A DNA stretch of 64,000 nucleotides from Gallionella sp. (lineage in GTDB: Bacteria > Pseudomonadota > Gammaproteobacteria > Burkholderiales > Gallionellaceae), in the NCBI GenBank assembly GCA_017880865.1, contig JADGRL010000008.1, positions 1-64,000 on the forward strand. The letters run 5' to 3'. Positions 55,866 through 64,000 of this stretch are shown here, in pieces. Position numbers and translations under genes: made by a program. Position 1 is the first letter of the stretch, and each line of letters starts with the position of its first letter. Below the pieces are notes generated by a model, which worked only from the letters and a program-made list of their open reading frames with translations, made no database searches and was not told the DNA's origin.

Positions 55866-57524
55866 ATGGATCTACAAAGACTTTTTTTGTTTTTAATATT
55901 TGCTTTCTCGCTTATGTTGGTTTGGGATGGATGGCAGCGCTATCAACATCCTGAACAACTAAGCGTTGCGGCTAGCAAGGATGTGCTTAAACCGCAGCCA
56001 GTACTTCCTTCAGGTTCAGGTCAAGCTGTTTTGGCAGAAACGGGAACGGCACCCATTGCACAGCAGTCTGTCCAGCAGGCAACCGGGAAAACCATACACG
56101 TCAAAACTGATATTCTTGAAATAGAAATTAGTACCATTGGCGGCGATATCAACCGCCTAGTGTTACTCAAGCATCCTGACAGCCTGGATAAGACTAAGCC
56201 GCTGGTACTTTTCAATCGCGGCAAAGGAACACACAATTATTTTGCCCAGTCCGGACTGATTGGCGCGGACCTGCCAAACCACAATAGTGTGTTTGTGGCT
56301 GAACATGACAGTTATGAACTTTCGGGTACTGACGAACAAGTACAGGTAAGGCTTAAAGCTGAGGGTGATTCAAGTCTGAAGGTTATCAAGGTAATAACTT
56401 TCCACAAAGGAAGTTATTTGATCGATATTTCCTACGAGCTAGAAAATGCAGGTTTGCAGACTGCAACAGCAAGCAGCTACTTTCAAATAGTTCGTGATAG
56501 TGTTGCGCCAGAAGGAAGTTTGAGATTTTTGCCGACTTACACGGGTGTGGCGGTCTATAACAACAAGGAAAAACTCAAAAAGGTAGAATTTACAGATATC
56601 GATAAAGGTAAAGCTGAATATCCAAGGCAATCAGACGATGGTTGGATTGGTATTCTTCAACATTATTTTGTTTCTGCGTGGCTGCCAAAGGAAAATACCA
56701 AACGTGAGTTTTTTTCACGCAAGCTGGATGGAAACCTTTATTCCGTAGGAATTGTTTTGCCGGTTTTGAATATAGAGCCAGGACAAAAAGCGAATGTGGG
56801 CTCGACCCTTTATGCCGGTCCCACCGAGGCTACTCTTGATAGAATCGCTCCCGGCTTGGGACTAACGGTAGATTACGGGTGGCTGACTATCATTGCTGTC
56901 CCGTTGTTCTGGGTAATGTCACTGTTTAACGATTGGATACACAACTGGGGTGTTTCCATCATCCTGCTTACCATCCTAATCAAGCTGCTATTTTTTCCTC
57001 TCTCGGCTGCAAGCTACCGTTCCATGGCAAAGATGCGTCTGGTCGCACCGAAGCTCGAGAAAATCAAATTACAGCATGCTGATGACCGCGAACAGTTAAA
57101 TCGCGCCATGATGGAGTTGTATAAAACGGAAAAAATTAACCCATTGGGCGGATGTTTGCCAGTGTTAATCCAAATCCCTGTTTTTATTGCGCTGTATTGG
57201 TCTATTTTGTCAAGCGTTGAGATGCGAAATGCCCCATTTTTCGGGTGGATAACCGATCTATCTGCAGCGGATCCGTATTACATTTTGCCGCTGATTATGG
57301 GTGCGAGCATGATTATTCAGACGCGTCTCAATCCTAAGCCGCCGGATCCCATGCAAGCAAAGGTTATGCAAATTATGCCTATTGTTTTCAGCGTAATGTT
57401 CTTCTTTTTCCCAGCTGGATTGGTATTGTATTCCATTGTGAATAACCTTCTTTCGATTACCCAGCAGTGGTATATCACCCGAGCAGCCGAAACAGAGAGC
57501 AAAGGTATCGTTGCAAAGCGTTGA
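55866..57524 (+). CDS. yidC: Membrane protein insertase YidC
   Basis: A 552-residue Gram-negative-type insertase. An N-terminal signal-anchor helix, MDLQRLFLFLIFAFSLMLVWDGWQ, is followed by a large periplasmic beta-domain (about 60-345). The C-terminal core has five helices, with the ILLTILIKLLFFPLSAASYRSMAKM, INPLGGCLPVLIQIPVFIALYW and MFFFFPAGLVLYSIVNNLLSITQQW segments. I use the ATG at 55866; a TTG at 55860 would add two codons. mnmE starts within its last 14 bases. Confidence 0.96.
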   Translation: MDLQRLFLFLIFAFSLMLVWDGWQRYQHPEQLSVAASKDVLKPQPVLPSGSGQAVLAETGTAPIAQQSVQQATGKTIHVKTDILEIEISTIGGDINRLVLLKHPDSLDKTKPLVLFNRGKGTHNYFAQSGLIGADLPNHNSVFVAEHDSYELSGTDEQVQVRLKAEGDSSLKVIKVITFHKGSYLIDISYELENAGLQTATASSYFQIVRDSVAPEGSLRFLPTYTGVAVYNNKEKLKKVEFTDIDKGKAEYPRQSDDGWIGILQHYFVSAWLPKENTKREFFSRKLDGNLYSVGIVLPVLNIEPGQKANVGSTLYAGPTEATLDRIAPGLGLTVDYGWLTIIAVPLFWVMSLFNDWIHNWGVSIILLTILIKLLFFPLSAASYRSMAKMRLVAPKLEKIKLQHADDREQLNRAMMELYKTEKINPLGGCLPVLIQIPVFIALYWSILSSVEMRNAPFFGWITDLSAADPYYILPLIMGASMIIQTRLNPKPPDPMQAKVMQIMPIVFSVMFFFFPAGLVLYSIVNNLLSITQQWYITRAAETESKGIVAKR

Positions 57525-58848
57525 TACCATTGCTGCCATAGCCACGGCGCAGGGCCGTGGCGGAGTTGGGGTGATTCGTCTCTCTGGACCCCAAAGCAAA
57601 GTAATCGGCAGCGAAATTTCTGGCAAGCCGCCTGCTGCGCGGCATGCAACCTACTGCAATTTCCTGGACGAAAATGGCGTTGTGCTGGATCAGGGTATCT
57701 CATTGTATTTTCCTGCCCCACACTCTTATACAGGCGAAGAAGTATTTGAGTTGCAAGGCCATGGCGGCCCCGCCGTGCTACGCATGTTATTACAGCGTTG
57801 TCTCGATTTGGGTGCGCGGTTGGCGCAACCCGGTGAATTCACGCGACGGGCTTTCCTGAATAACAAGCTTGATTTGGCTCAAGCGGAAAGTGTTGCCGAT
57901 CTGATTGAAGCCAATACCACAGAGGCCGCTCGTAGCGCGGTGCGCACCCTGAGTGGGGAATTTTCAGCCGCCGTTCAAGGCATGATAGAAGAACTGATTT
58001 TTCTGCGTATGTTGGTCGAGGCGATGCTGGATTTTCCGGAAGAAGAGGTGGACATCATCAACCTCGAACGCCGCGATGCATTACTGAACAACACCCAGGT
58101 GAAATTGAAACACACCCTCGACACTGCCAAACAAGGGAGCCTTCTGCGTGAAGGCGCACATGTCGTCATTGCAGGATCGCCGAACGTCGGCAAGTCCAGC
58201 CTACTGAACAGGCTATCTGGTGAAGAGGTGGCTTTGGTCAGCGACATTCCAGGCACAACCCGTGATGTCATTCGCCAAGCCATCCAAATTCGTGGCGTAC
58301 CAATGCACATTATGGATACGGCGGGTCTGCGTGAATCGCAAGATACTGTAGAAAACATGGGTATTGCACGCACCCACCAGACTTTGCACCACGCCGATTT
58401 GATCTTGTTGTTGTTGGATGCCTCTCGGGGCTTAACTGCACAAGATGAAGCCATTCTTGCAGGATTGCCGGCAGACATACCGCGCTTATTGGTGTTCAAT
58501 AAAATCGACCTAATTAAAAACAAGGAAGTTTTGTGGGCGGGAAGCAATCCTTGGGTTGGCGTTTCTGCCAAAACTGGGGAGGGCTTGGAAGAGTTACGTG
58601 GTAAATTGCTGGAGGCCGTTGGTTGGCGCGACCAGGAAAGCGGAACATTCATGGCGCGTGAGCGACACTTGCGATCTTTGGCTTTAGCGCAAACGCACTT
58701 GAACCATGCCCACACAGTGTTGGCTAGCGCCGAGTTATTTGCCGAAGAGTTGCGCTTAGCGCAACGAGCGCTCAATGAAATTACTGGGGAATTCACCGCA
58801 GATGATTTGCTGGGTGAGATTTTCAGCAGTTTTTGCATTGGAAAATAG
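57511..58848 (+). CDS. mnmE: tRNA-5-carboxymethylaminomethyl-2-thiouridine GTPase MnmE
   Basis: A 445-residue GTPase that works with MnmG to modify the wobble uridine of certain tRNAs. DTIAAIATAQGRGGVGVIRLSGP is the N-terminal tetrahydrofolate-binding domain. The G domain has GSPNVGKSSLLNRLSGEE, DIPGTTRDV, DTAGLRE and NKID, and the protein ends FCIGK, carrying the catalytic cysteine. The start is a TTG at 57511, preceded by AAAGG at good distance; no ATG lies close by. It overlaps yidC by 14 bases. Confidence 0.95.
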   Translation: MQSVDTIAAIATAQGRGGVGVIRLSGPQSKVIGSEISGKPPAARHATYCNFLDENGVVLDQGISLYFPAPHSYTGEEVFELQGHGGPAVLRMLLQRCLDLGARLAQPGEFTRRAFLNNKLDLAQAESVADLIEANTTEAARSAVRTLSGEFSAAVQGMIEELIFLRMLVEAMLDFPEEEVDIINLERRDALLNNTQVKLKHTLDTAKQGSLLREGAHVVIAGSPNVGKSSLLNRLSGEEVALVSDIPGTTRDVIRQAIQIRGVPMHIMDTAGLRESQDTVENMGIARTHQTLHHADLILLLLDASRGLTAQDEAILAGLPADIPRLLVFNKIDLIKNKEVLWAGSNPWVGVSAKTGEGLEELRGKLLEAVGWRDQESGTFMARERHLRSLALAQTHLNHAHTVLASAELFAEELRLAQRALNEITGEFTADDLLGEIFSSFCIGK

Positions 58849-58855
58849 CCGATAT

Positions 58856-58871
58856 TGTTTCACGTGAAACA
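58856..58871. other. parS site (perfect ParB-binding palindrome) upstream of mnmG
   Basis: TGTTTCACGTGAAACA is the exact 16-base parS consensus and a perfect palindrome. It lies in the 84-base gap between mnmE and mnmG, six bases upstream of a putative promoter for the mnmG-rsmG-parA-parB run. It would be a centromere-like loading site for ParB near the origin. Confidence 0.95.
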
Positions 58872-58877
58872 CAATGT

Positions 58878-58906
58878 TTGGGATTGCAGCCTGCCTGTTG
58901 TATGAT
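58878..58906 (+). promoter_or_regulatory. Putative sigma70 promoter of mnmG-rsmG-parAB
   Basis: TTGGGA (-35, 58878-58883) and TATGAT (-10, 58901-58906) are 17 bases apart, with transcription expected near 58913 and the mnmG ATG at 58933. The -35 starts seven bases after the last base of the parS palindrome, so ParB bound there could reach the promoter. Confidence 0.6.
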
Positions 58907-58932
58907 GCGCGTCCTTTCAAAGTTGTAGCGAA

Positions 58933-60834
58933 ATGAAATTTCCTGATATATTCGACGTGATTGTGGTGGGCGGGGGGCATGCTGGTACCGAGGCGGCCTT
59001 AGCTAGCGCGCGCGCGGGATGCAAGACTTTGTTGCTTAGTCATAATATCGAAACGCTGGGGCAGATGTCCTGTAATCCGTCCATTGGCGGGATAGGTAAA
59101 GGGCACTTGGTCAAAGAGGTGGATGCGCTCGGTGGAGCAATGGCGGCCGCCACGGACGAAGCTGGTATACAGTTTCGCATCTTAAACTCCAGCAAAGGCC
59201 CGGCAGTACGCGCCACTCGTGCGCAGGCCGACCGTCTGCTTTACAAGCAAGCCATACGATCTCGGCTTGAAAACCAGCCTAACCTCTGGTTGTTCCAGCA
59301 GGCTGTGGATGATTTGCTGGTTGAGCAAGATAGGGTGCGCGGCGTAGTTACTCAGCTAGGATTGCGTTTTGGCGCGAAAGCTGTGGTGCTGACCACGGGC
59401 ACATTTTTGTCTGGATTGATCCATGTTGGGCAGAAAAATTATCAGGCAGGTCGTGCAGGTGACCCGCCGTCAATCAGTCTGGCGCATCGGTTGCGCGAAC
59501 TGAATCTTCCTGTTGGGCGATTGAAGACCGGCACGCCGCCTCGCATAGATGGTCGAACTATTGATTATTCGGTTTTGCATGAGCAGCCAGGCGACGATCC
59601 GGTGCCGGTGTTTTCGTTCATGGGCAATGCTGCTCAGCACCCTAGGCAGTTGCCATGCTGGATAACCGAAACAAATAAGCGGACGCACGACATCATTAGC
59701 GGCGGACTGGATCGATCGCCGTTGTTCACGGGGGTGATCGAGGGTGTGGGGCCGCGCTATTGTCCATCCATCGAAGATAAAATTACCCGCTTTGCCGATA
59801 AATCCTCCCATCAGATTTTTCTTGAACCGGAGGGGTTGACCACGCACGAAGTTTATCCCAACGGCATTTCCACCAGCCTGCCGTTCGATGTGCAATTGGA
59901 CTTGGTGCGTTCTATTAAGGGCTTAGAAAATGCTCATATTTTGCGGCCAGGATATGCGATCGAATATGACTACTTTAATCCTATTGGATTGAAAAGTTCT
60001 CTGGAAACCAAGGCGATACAAGGTTTGTTCTTCGCTGGGCAAATTAACGGTACGACCGGTTATGAAGAGGCTGCAGCGCAGGGTTTGCTGGCCGGACTTA
60101 ACGCAGCACTACAAGTTGGCGAACGAGAGGCGTGGTGTCCGCGCCGCGATGAAGCCTATTTGGGTGTGCTGGTGGACGATTTGATCACGCAAGGTGTTTC
60201 AGAGCCGTATCGTATGTTTACCAGCCGCGCAGAGTACCGTTTGCAACTACGCGAAGACAACGCTGATTTAAGGTTGACGGAAATCGGACGCAAGCTGGGA
60301 ATCGTGGATGATGCGCGTTGGCAGACGTTTGAGCAAAAGCGAGAATCCATTGATCGAGAACAGGAACGATTGCGCAACACTTGGGTGAACCCGCGCAACT
60401 TGCCGGAAGAAGATGCGGTGCGCGTGTTGGGCAAGCCTATCGAGCGCGAATATGCGCTGCTTGAGTTGTTGCGCCGTCCGGATGTGAGTTATACCAGCCT
60501 GTTAACATTGCCAGGCGCGGGTGTCGGTGTGGATGATGAAAAAGTCGCAGAGCAGGTTGAAACCCAAGCGAAATATCACGGCTATATTGAACGGCAACGC
60601 GATGAAATCGGGCGCAATGAGCAGAATGAAACATTGGGATTGCCAGGTGATTTGGACTATCGTGAGGTGCGCGGGCTGTCTATCGAAGTGCAGCAAAAAC
60701 TTAATCAGCACAAGCCCGAAACGATAGGCCAGGCGGCACGAATTTCCGGTATCACACCAGCGGCGATTTCCTTGTTGTTGGTGCACCTGAAACGTGGGTT
60801 TCGCGATGCGCAACCAATACAAAAGCACACATGA
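58933..60834 (+). CDS. mnmG: tRNA uridine-5-carboxymethylaminomethyl(34) synthase MnmG
   Basis: A 633-residue FAD enzyme, partner of Mnm[29 protein letters not shown] is the FAD site; [23 protein letters not shown] and [15 protein letters not shown] are family blocks; [29 protein letters not shown] lies near residue 355 and [19 protein letters not shown] near 430. The C-terminal domain ends in the MnmE-binding helices. The ATG at 58933 fits the family. Overlaps rsmG by four bases. Confidence 0.96.
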   Translation: MKFPDIFDVIVVGGGHAGTEAALASARAGCKTLLLSHNIETLGQMSCNPSIGGIGKGHLVKEVDALGGAMAAATDEAGIQFRILNSSKGPAVRATRAQADRLLYKQAIRSRLENQPNLWLFQQAVDDLLVEQDRVRGVVTQLGLRFGAKAVVLTTGTFLSGLIHVGQKNYQAGRAGDPPSISLAHRLRELNLPVGRLKTGTPPRIDGRTIDYSVLHEQPGDDPVPVFSFMGNAAQHPRQLPCWITETNKRTHDIISGGLDRSPLFTGVIEGVGPRYCPSIEDKITRFADKSSHQIFLEPEGLTTHEVYPNGISTSLPFDVQLDLVRSIKGLENAHILRPGYAIEYDYFNPIGLKSSLETKAIQGLFFAGQINGTTGYEEAAAQGLLAGLNAALQVGEREAWCPRRDEAYLGVLVDDLITQGVSEPYRMFTSRAEYRLQLREDNADLRLTEIGRKLGIVDDARWQTFEQKRESIDREQERLRNTWVNPRNLPEEDAVRVLGKPIEREYALLELLRRPDVSYTSLLTLPGAGVGVDDEKVAEQVETQAKYHGYIERQRDEIGRNEQNETLGLPGDLDYREVRGLSIEVQQKLNQHKPETIGQAARISGITPAAISLLLVHLKRGFRDAQPIQKHT

Positions 60835-61487
60835 ACTTGGCCGAAGAATTGCAGCGTGGCTGTGAGCAACTTGGGGTTGATCTGAGCGTCGATGCGCAAA
60901 GCAAAATGCTAGATTATTTGGAGTTGCTGCACAAATGGAATAAGGTCTATAACTTGACCGCAATCCGCGATCCGCAGCAAATGGTGAGCCATCACTTGCT
61001 AGATAGTCTCGCCGTTATGCCGCATTTATGGCCTGGTCGGTGGTTGGATGTGGGGTGCGGAGCGGGCTTGCCTGGGATGGTTTTAGCAATTGCGCGACCG
61101 GACTGGCAATTCACCTTGCTGGATAGTAACAGCAAAAAAACCAGTTTCGTTCAGCAGGCGATCATCGAGTTGGGATTGCACAACGTGAGCGTTCACTGTG
61201 CGCGTGTGGAGGAATGGCAGCCGACAGAACATTTTGATGGAATCATTTCTCGTGCGTTCACCGAGTTGGGTGGTTTTATTCGCAGTACGCGCCATCTCAT
61301 GGCGGAGCACGGGCGGTGGGCGGCGATGAAGGGGTCACCTAAACAAGAGTTGGCGGGGGTGCCGGACGGATGCAAGGTGGAGCGCGTTATACCGTTACAT
61401 GTGCCGGGTTTGCAAGCGGCACGCAGCCTGGTAATTGCAACATGCCCAGTGTTGAATGCTATAAATAAAGGGAGCGAGGCGACATGA
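60831..61487 (+). CDS. rsmG: 16S rRNA (guanine(527)-N7)-methyltransferase
   Basis: A 218-residue SAM methyltransferase acting on G527 of 16S r[28 protein letters not shown] (about residues 40-65) and [30 protein letters not shown] (near 72) are the RsmG signature; [18 protein letters not shown] lies near 125. Its ATG overlaps the mnmG stop, and its stop overlaps the parA start, so mnmG-rsmG-parA are translationally linked. Confidence 0.95.
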   Translation: MNLAEELQRGCEQLGVDLSVDAQSKMLDYLELLHKWNKVYNLTAIRDPQQMVSHHLLDSLAVMPHLWPGRWLDVGCGAGLPGMVLAIARPDWQFTLLDSNSKKTSFVQQAIIELGLHNVSVHCARVEEWQPTEHFDGIISRAFTELGGFIRSTRHLMAEHGRWAAMKGSPKQELAGVPDGCKVERVIPLHVPGLQAARSLVIATCPVLNAINKGSEAT

Positions 61488-62269
61488 CGAAGATATTAGC
61501 GATAACCAATCAGAAAGGCGGGGTGGGTAAGACCACGACTACCGTGAATTTGGCCGCCAGTCTTGCGGCAGCCAAACAGCGCGTGTTGTTGATCGATCTG
61601 GATCCGCAGGGCAATGCCACGATGGGTAGCGGAATCGACAAACGCGATTTGCAGGCCAGTGTTTATGAAGTGCTGCTGGGTAGTAAAACGATAGCCGAAG
61701 CGAGGATATACGCCGAAGCCGGAAAATACGACCTGTTACCCGCTGACCGGGATCTGGCCGGTGCGGAAATTGAATTGGTAAATTTGGCTCTGCGCGAAAC
61801 ACGGCTGCGCGATGCGGTGCAGCTGGTTGCCTCAGAATATGATTATGTGTTGATTGACTGTCCGCCAGCGCTTAATTTGCTGACTTTGAATGGCTTATGC
61901 GCGGCCAAATCGGTGATGATTCCGATGCAATGCGAATATTACGCACTGGAAGGCTTGAGTGATTTGGTGAACACCATCCGAAAAGTACGCGCCAACTTGA
62001 ACCCGGATTTGGAAATCGAAGGATTGCTGCGTACCATGTTCGATCCGCGCAATGCTCTGGCACAGCAAGTCTCGGATCAATTGCTGGAACATTTTGGTAA
62101 CAAGGTTTATCGCACCGTGATTCCACGCAATGTGCGCCTTGCGGAGGCACCCAGTTATGGTGTGCCGGCGCTGTACCACGACAAATTTTCCAAGGGAACG
62201 CAGGCGTATCTGGCGTTGGCCGGGGAGTTATTGAATAACGCGGCGCAACCTGCGGCTGCAACGGCATAA
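61484..62269 (+). CDS. parA: Chromosome partitioning ATPase ParA/Soj
   Basis: A 261-residue ParA-type ATPase. The deviant Walker A KGGVGKTTTTVNLAASL (residues 10-26) has the extra lysine needed by the family. Walker B lies at YVLIDCPPALNLLT, with DLDPQGNAT near residue 40. It binds nucleoid DNA non-specifically and pulls ParB-bound origins apart. Coupled to rsmG (ATGA) and followed by parB after 11 bases. Confidence 0.96.
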   Translation: MTKILAITNQKGGVGKTTTTVNLAASLAAAKQRVLLIDLDPQGNATMGSGIDKRDLQASVYEVLLGSKTIAEARIYAEAGKYDLLPADRDLAGAEIELVNLALRETRLRDAVQLVASEYDYVLIDCPPALNLLTLNGLCAAKSVMIPMQCEYYALEGLSDLVNTIRKVRANLNPDLEIEGLLRTMFDPRNALAQQVSDQLLEHFGNKVYRTVIPRNVRLAEAPSYGVPALYHDKFSKGTQAYLALAGELLNNAAQPAAATA

Positions 62270-62280
62270 AGGGATCGATT

Positions 62281-63141
62281 ATGGCAAAGGTACACAGGGG
62301 ATTGGGACGCGGACTAGATGCGTTGTTATCGGGCGGCAAAAGTGAAAAAGACGAGGTTATGCGCGATTTAAGTGTCGCGCAACTCAAGCCGGGTAAATAT
62401 CAGCCACGCTCGCACATGGATGAGGCGTCGCTTAACGACTTGGCATCTTCGATTAAGGCTCAGGGAATCATGCAGCCGATCTTGGTGCGCCAACTTGCCG
62501 ACAATAGCTATGAGATTATTGCGGGCGAACGACGCTGGCGCGCAGCGCAGTTGGCAGGGCTGACTCATGTGCCGGTTTTGGTGCGCGATGTGCCTGATAA
62601 TGCGGCACTGGCGATGGCGCTGATCGAAAATATCCAGCGGGAAAATCTGAATCCTTTGGAAGAAGCCGTCGGTATTCAGCGCTTGATAGACGAATTCAAA
62701 ATGACCCATCAGGTTGCCGCAGACGCAGTGGGTCGTTCGCGTAGCGCCGCCAGTAATTTGCTGCGGCTGCTCAAGTTGCCAATGGCCGTGCAGAGCATGG
62801 TGATGGAAAACAAGCTGGATATGGGGCATGCGCGCGCATTGCTGTCGCTGGAAAACTCACAGCAAGTAATGCTGGCCAATAAGATTGTGCTCGAACAGCT
62901 TTCTGTGCGTGAAGCGGAAAAGCTGGTGCAGAAGCAAACTCAAGAGCCCGAACAAAATAAACCAAAGAAGGTGACCAAACTCAACCGCGATACACAGAGC
63001 TTGCAGGAAGAAATGAGCGCGTATCTTGGAACCCGCATGGAAATTAAGCCAGGCAACAAAGGCGGTGGCAAGCTGGTCATCGAATATTCGAATCATGATC
63101 AACTCGATGAATTCCTGAATAGGCTCAAAAAGGGCAATTAA
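62281..63141 (+). CDS. parB: Chromosome partitioning protein ParB/Spo0J
   Basis: A 286-residue CTP-dependent DNA clamp that loads at parS and slides to neighbouring DNA. The N-terminal CTP-binding motifs GERRWRA (near residue 82) and ENIQREN (near 119) and a helix-turn-helix (HQVAADAVGRSRSAASNLLRLLKLP) are present, with a C-terminal dimerisation domain from about 240. The middle has the typical QPRSHMDEASLNDLASSIKAQG block. Two parS sites lie 3.4 and 10 kb upstream. Confidence 0.96.
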   Translation: MAKVHRGLGRGLDALLSGGKSEKDEVMRDLSVAQLKPGKYQPRSHMDEASLNDLASSIKAQGIMQPILVRQLADNSYEIIAGERRWRAAQLAGLTHVPVLVRDVPDNAALAMALIENIQRENLNPLEEAVGIQRLIDEFKMTHQVAADAVGRSRSAASNLLRLLKLPMAVQSMVMENKLDMGHARALLSLENSQQVMLANKIVLEQLSVREAEKLVQKQTQEPEQNKPKKVTKLNRDTQSLQEEMSAYLGTRMEIKPGNKGGGKLVIEYSNHDQLDEFLNRLKKGN

Positions 63142-63142
63142 C

Positions 63143-63631
63143 TTGAGCAAAGCTGTTGGTGATGCGCAACAACAATGTTTGACACCTCAGGAAAACGCCG
63201 CTATCATCGCCGCGCTTTTCGAGGTTGAAGCAAAAGAAAAAATAATGGCACGCCAAGTGGTCATGATGCAGGTCGTGATCACACTGATAGGCGCAGGCGT
63301 TGCTTACAGCATAGAAGGCACGCCGCAATTTGCATTGGCGGTGTTATGCGGGGGGTTAGTATCAGCTCTTAACGGAGCATTGCTGGCTTGGAGAATGTTC
63401 CGGGCAGCTTTGCATCCTGATCGTGATGCGCATCATCAACTCCGGCTCATGTATTTTTACGCCGCCGAAAGATTTTTGGTGGTCGTGGTGCTGCTTGGCT
63501 TGTGCCTTGCAGTACTAAAATTAGTGCCGCTCGCATTATTGGGTGGCTTTGTGATGGGTCAAGCGGTAATGCCAGCGGGCCGATTATTATTGAGTAGTTT
63601 TAAGACTGAGATAGTGACTAAAAATGTCTAG
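63143..63631 (+). CDS. atpI: ATP synthase subunit I (AtpI-like)
   Basis: A 162-residue membrane protein with about four hydrophobic segments (VVMMQVVITLIGAGVAY, ALAVLCGGLVSALNGALLAW, LVVVVLLGLCLAVLKL, ALLGGFVMGQAV). Position directly before atpB and membrane layout support AtpI, a helper of c-ring assembly or Mg transport in the F-type ATP synthase operon. The TTG at 63143, preceded by AAGGG, gives the length used here; an ATG at 63245 would give a shorter protein. Overlaps atpB by eight bases. Confidence 0.8.
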   Translation: MSKAVGDAQQQCLTPQENAAIIAALFEVEAKEKIMARQVVMMQVVITLIGAGVAYSIEGTPQFALAVLCGGLVSALNGALLAWRMFRAALHPDRDAHHQLRLMYFYAAERFLVVVVLLGLCLAVLKLVPLALLGGFVMGQAVMPAGRLLLSSFKTEIVTKNV

Positions 63632-64000
63632 TGAAGCACACACATCAGCTGAGTACATCAAGCACCATTTACAGAATCTGACGTATGGTCAGTTGCCAGA
63701 CGGAGCCTGGGGGGTTGCGCACACACCCGAGGAAGCTAAGGCGATGGGTTTCTGGGCCCTCAATTTGGACACGGTCATCATGTCGTTGTTGCTGGGTGTT
63801 ATTTTAATGTTCGTGTTCCGCCGCGCCGCAACAAGTACGGCCACTGGGGCGCCGAGTGGGCTGCTCAATTTTTGCGAGTGGGCGGTCGAGTTTGTCGACA
63901 GTAGTGTACGCGGCTCATTCACAGCAAAAAACGACATGGTTGCTCCTTTGGCGCTGACCATCTTCTTTTGGGTTTTCTCAATGAACCTGATGGATTTGTT
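63624..64000 (+). CDS. atpB: F-type ATP synthase subunit a (partial, runs off the window)
   Basis: The first 125 residues of subunit a are present; the frame continues past the right edge. After an N-terminal soluble stretch (SSEAHTSAEYIKHHLQNLTYGQLPDGAWGVAH) come a first membrane helix (TVIMSLLLGVILMFVFRR), then GAPSGLLNFCEWAVEFVDSSVR and APLALTIFFWVFSMNLMDL, which match the start of proteobacterial AtpB. It forms the proton half-channels with the c-ring. The ATG at 63624 overlaps atpI. The essential arginine of helix 4 lies beyond the window. Confidence 0.95.
   Translation, partial: MSSEAHTSAEYIKHHLQNLTYGQLPDGAWGVAHTPEEAKAMGFWALNLDTVIMSLLLGVILMFVFRRAATSTATGAPSGLLNFCEWAVEFVDSSVRGSFTAKNDMVAPLALTIFFWVFSMNLMDL

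Overview
The window comes from a Gram-negative betaproteobacterium, most likely of the Nitrosomonadales/Gallionellaceae type. This rests on gene content and order only: a recF-less dnaA-dnaN-gyrB block facing rpmH-rnpA-yidD-yidC-mnmE-mnmG-rsmG-parA-parB-atpI-atpB, a GshA of the proteobacterial single-domain family, an EIIA-HPr-EI phosphotransfer set lacking EIIB/EIIC, and LPS inner-core genes (waaC, waaA, msbA). I see no tRNA or rRNA gene, intact transposase, prophage or CRISPR array.

Layout. 1-4 kb: the tail of a truncated CDS, a decayed isoprenyl-transferase (UppS-like) relic, a YkgJ-type cysteine-cluster protein, an M29-peptidase-like protein, two degenerate intergenic inverted repeats and the ABC-F ATPase ybiT. 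4-10.6 kb: a small periplasmic cytochrome c with its own promoter and terminator, then a plus-strand run gshA-apbE-small membrane protein-EIIA-HPr-EI, facing apaH. 10.7-48.5 kb: a very large surface-glycan island bounded by msbA on one side and by waaC/waaA on the other. 48.6-64 kb: waaA and the chromosomal origin region. It has two parS sites, DnaA boxes and an AT-rich dnaA-dnaN gap, with genes pointing away from the origin on both sides; the window ends inside atpB.

The island has three parts. (i) 10.7-27.8 kb is a mosaic of short operons on alternating strands: glycosyltransferases (GT2, GT4, GT9, CgeB-like, GT-D-fold-like), a UDP-glucuronate decarboxylase (UDP-xylose supply), three methyltransferase-like proteins, a WaaE-like GT and a MraY/WecA-like initiating enzyme. 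(ii) 28.0-34.8 kb holds a WbaP/WcaJ-type initiating enzyme, a WcaI-type GT, a methyltransferase, a GT8-like enzyme, a DegT/DnrJ aminotransferase and an unusual SDR epimerase-like protein. (iii) 34.9-47.3 kb is a tightly packed minus-strand operon. It starts with a complete pseudaminic-acid pathway (pseB, pseC, pseF, a pseG-GNAT fusion, pseI). It continues with an unassigned GT-B-like protein, a PhyH-type Fe(II)/2-oxoglutarate oxygenase, a hexapeptide acyltransferase, an MsbA/PglK-like ABC exporter, an FkbM methyltransferase and a further glycosyltransferase.

How the genes may work together: a nucleotide sugar or pseudaminic acid would be made by parts (ii) and (iii). The glycan would be started on undecaprenyl phosphate by one of two initiating enzymes, extended and decorated by the transferases, methyltransferases, acyltransferase and perhaps the oxygenase. 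It would then be flipped by the dedicated ABC exporter, because no Wzx, Wzy or Wzm/Wzt is visible. This joint model is inference; the individual family assignments come from motifs visible in the proteins. Several annotated starts are my own choice, based on ribosome-binding sites, stop-start overlaps or family alignment, and are flagged in the entries.
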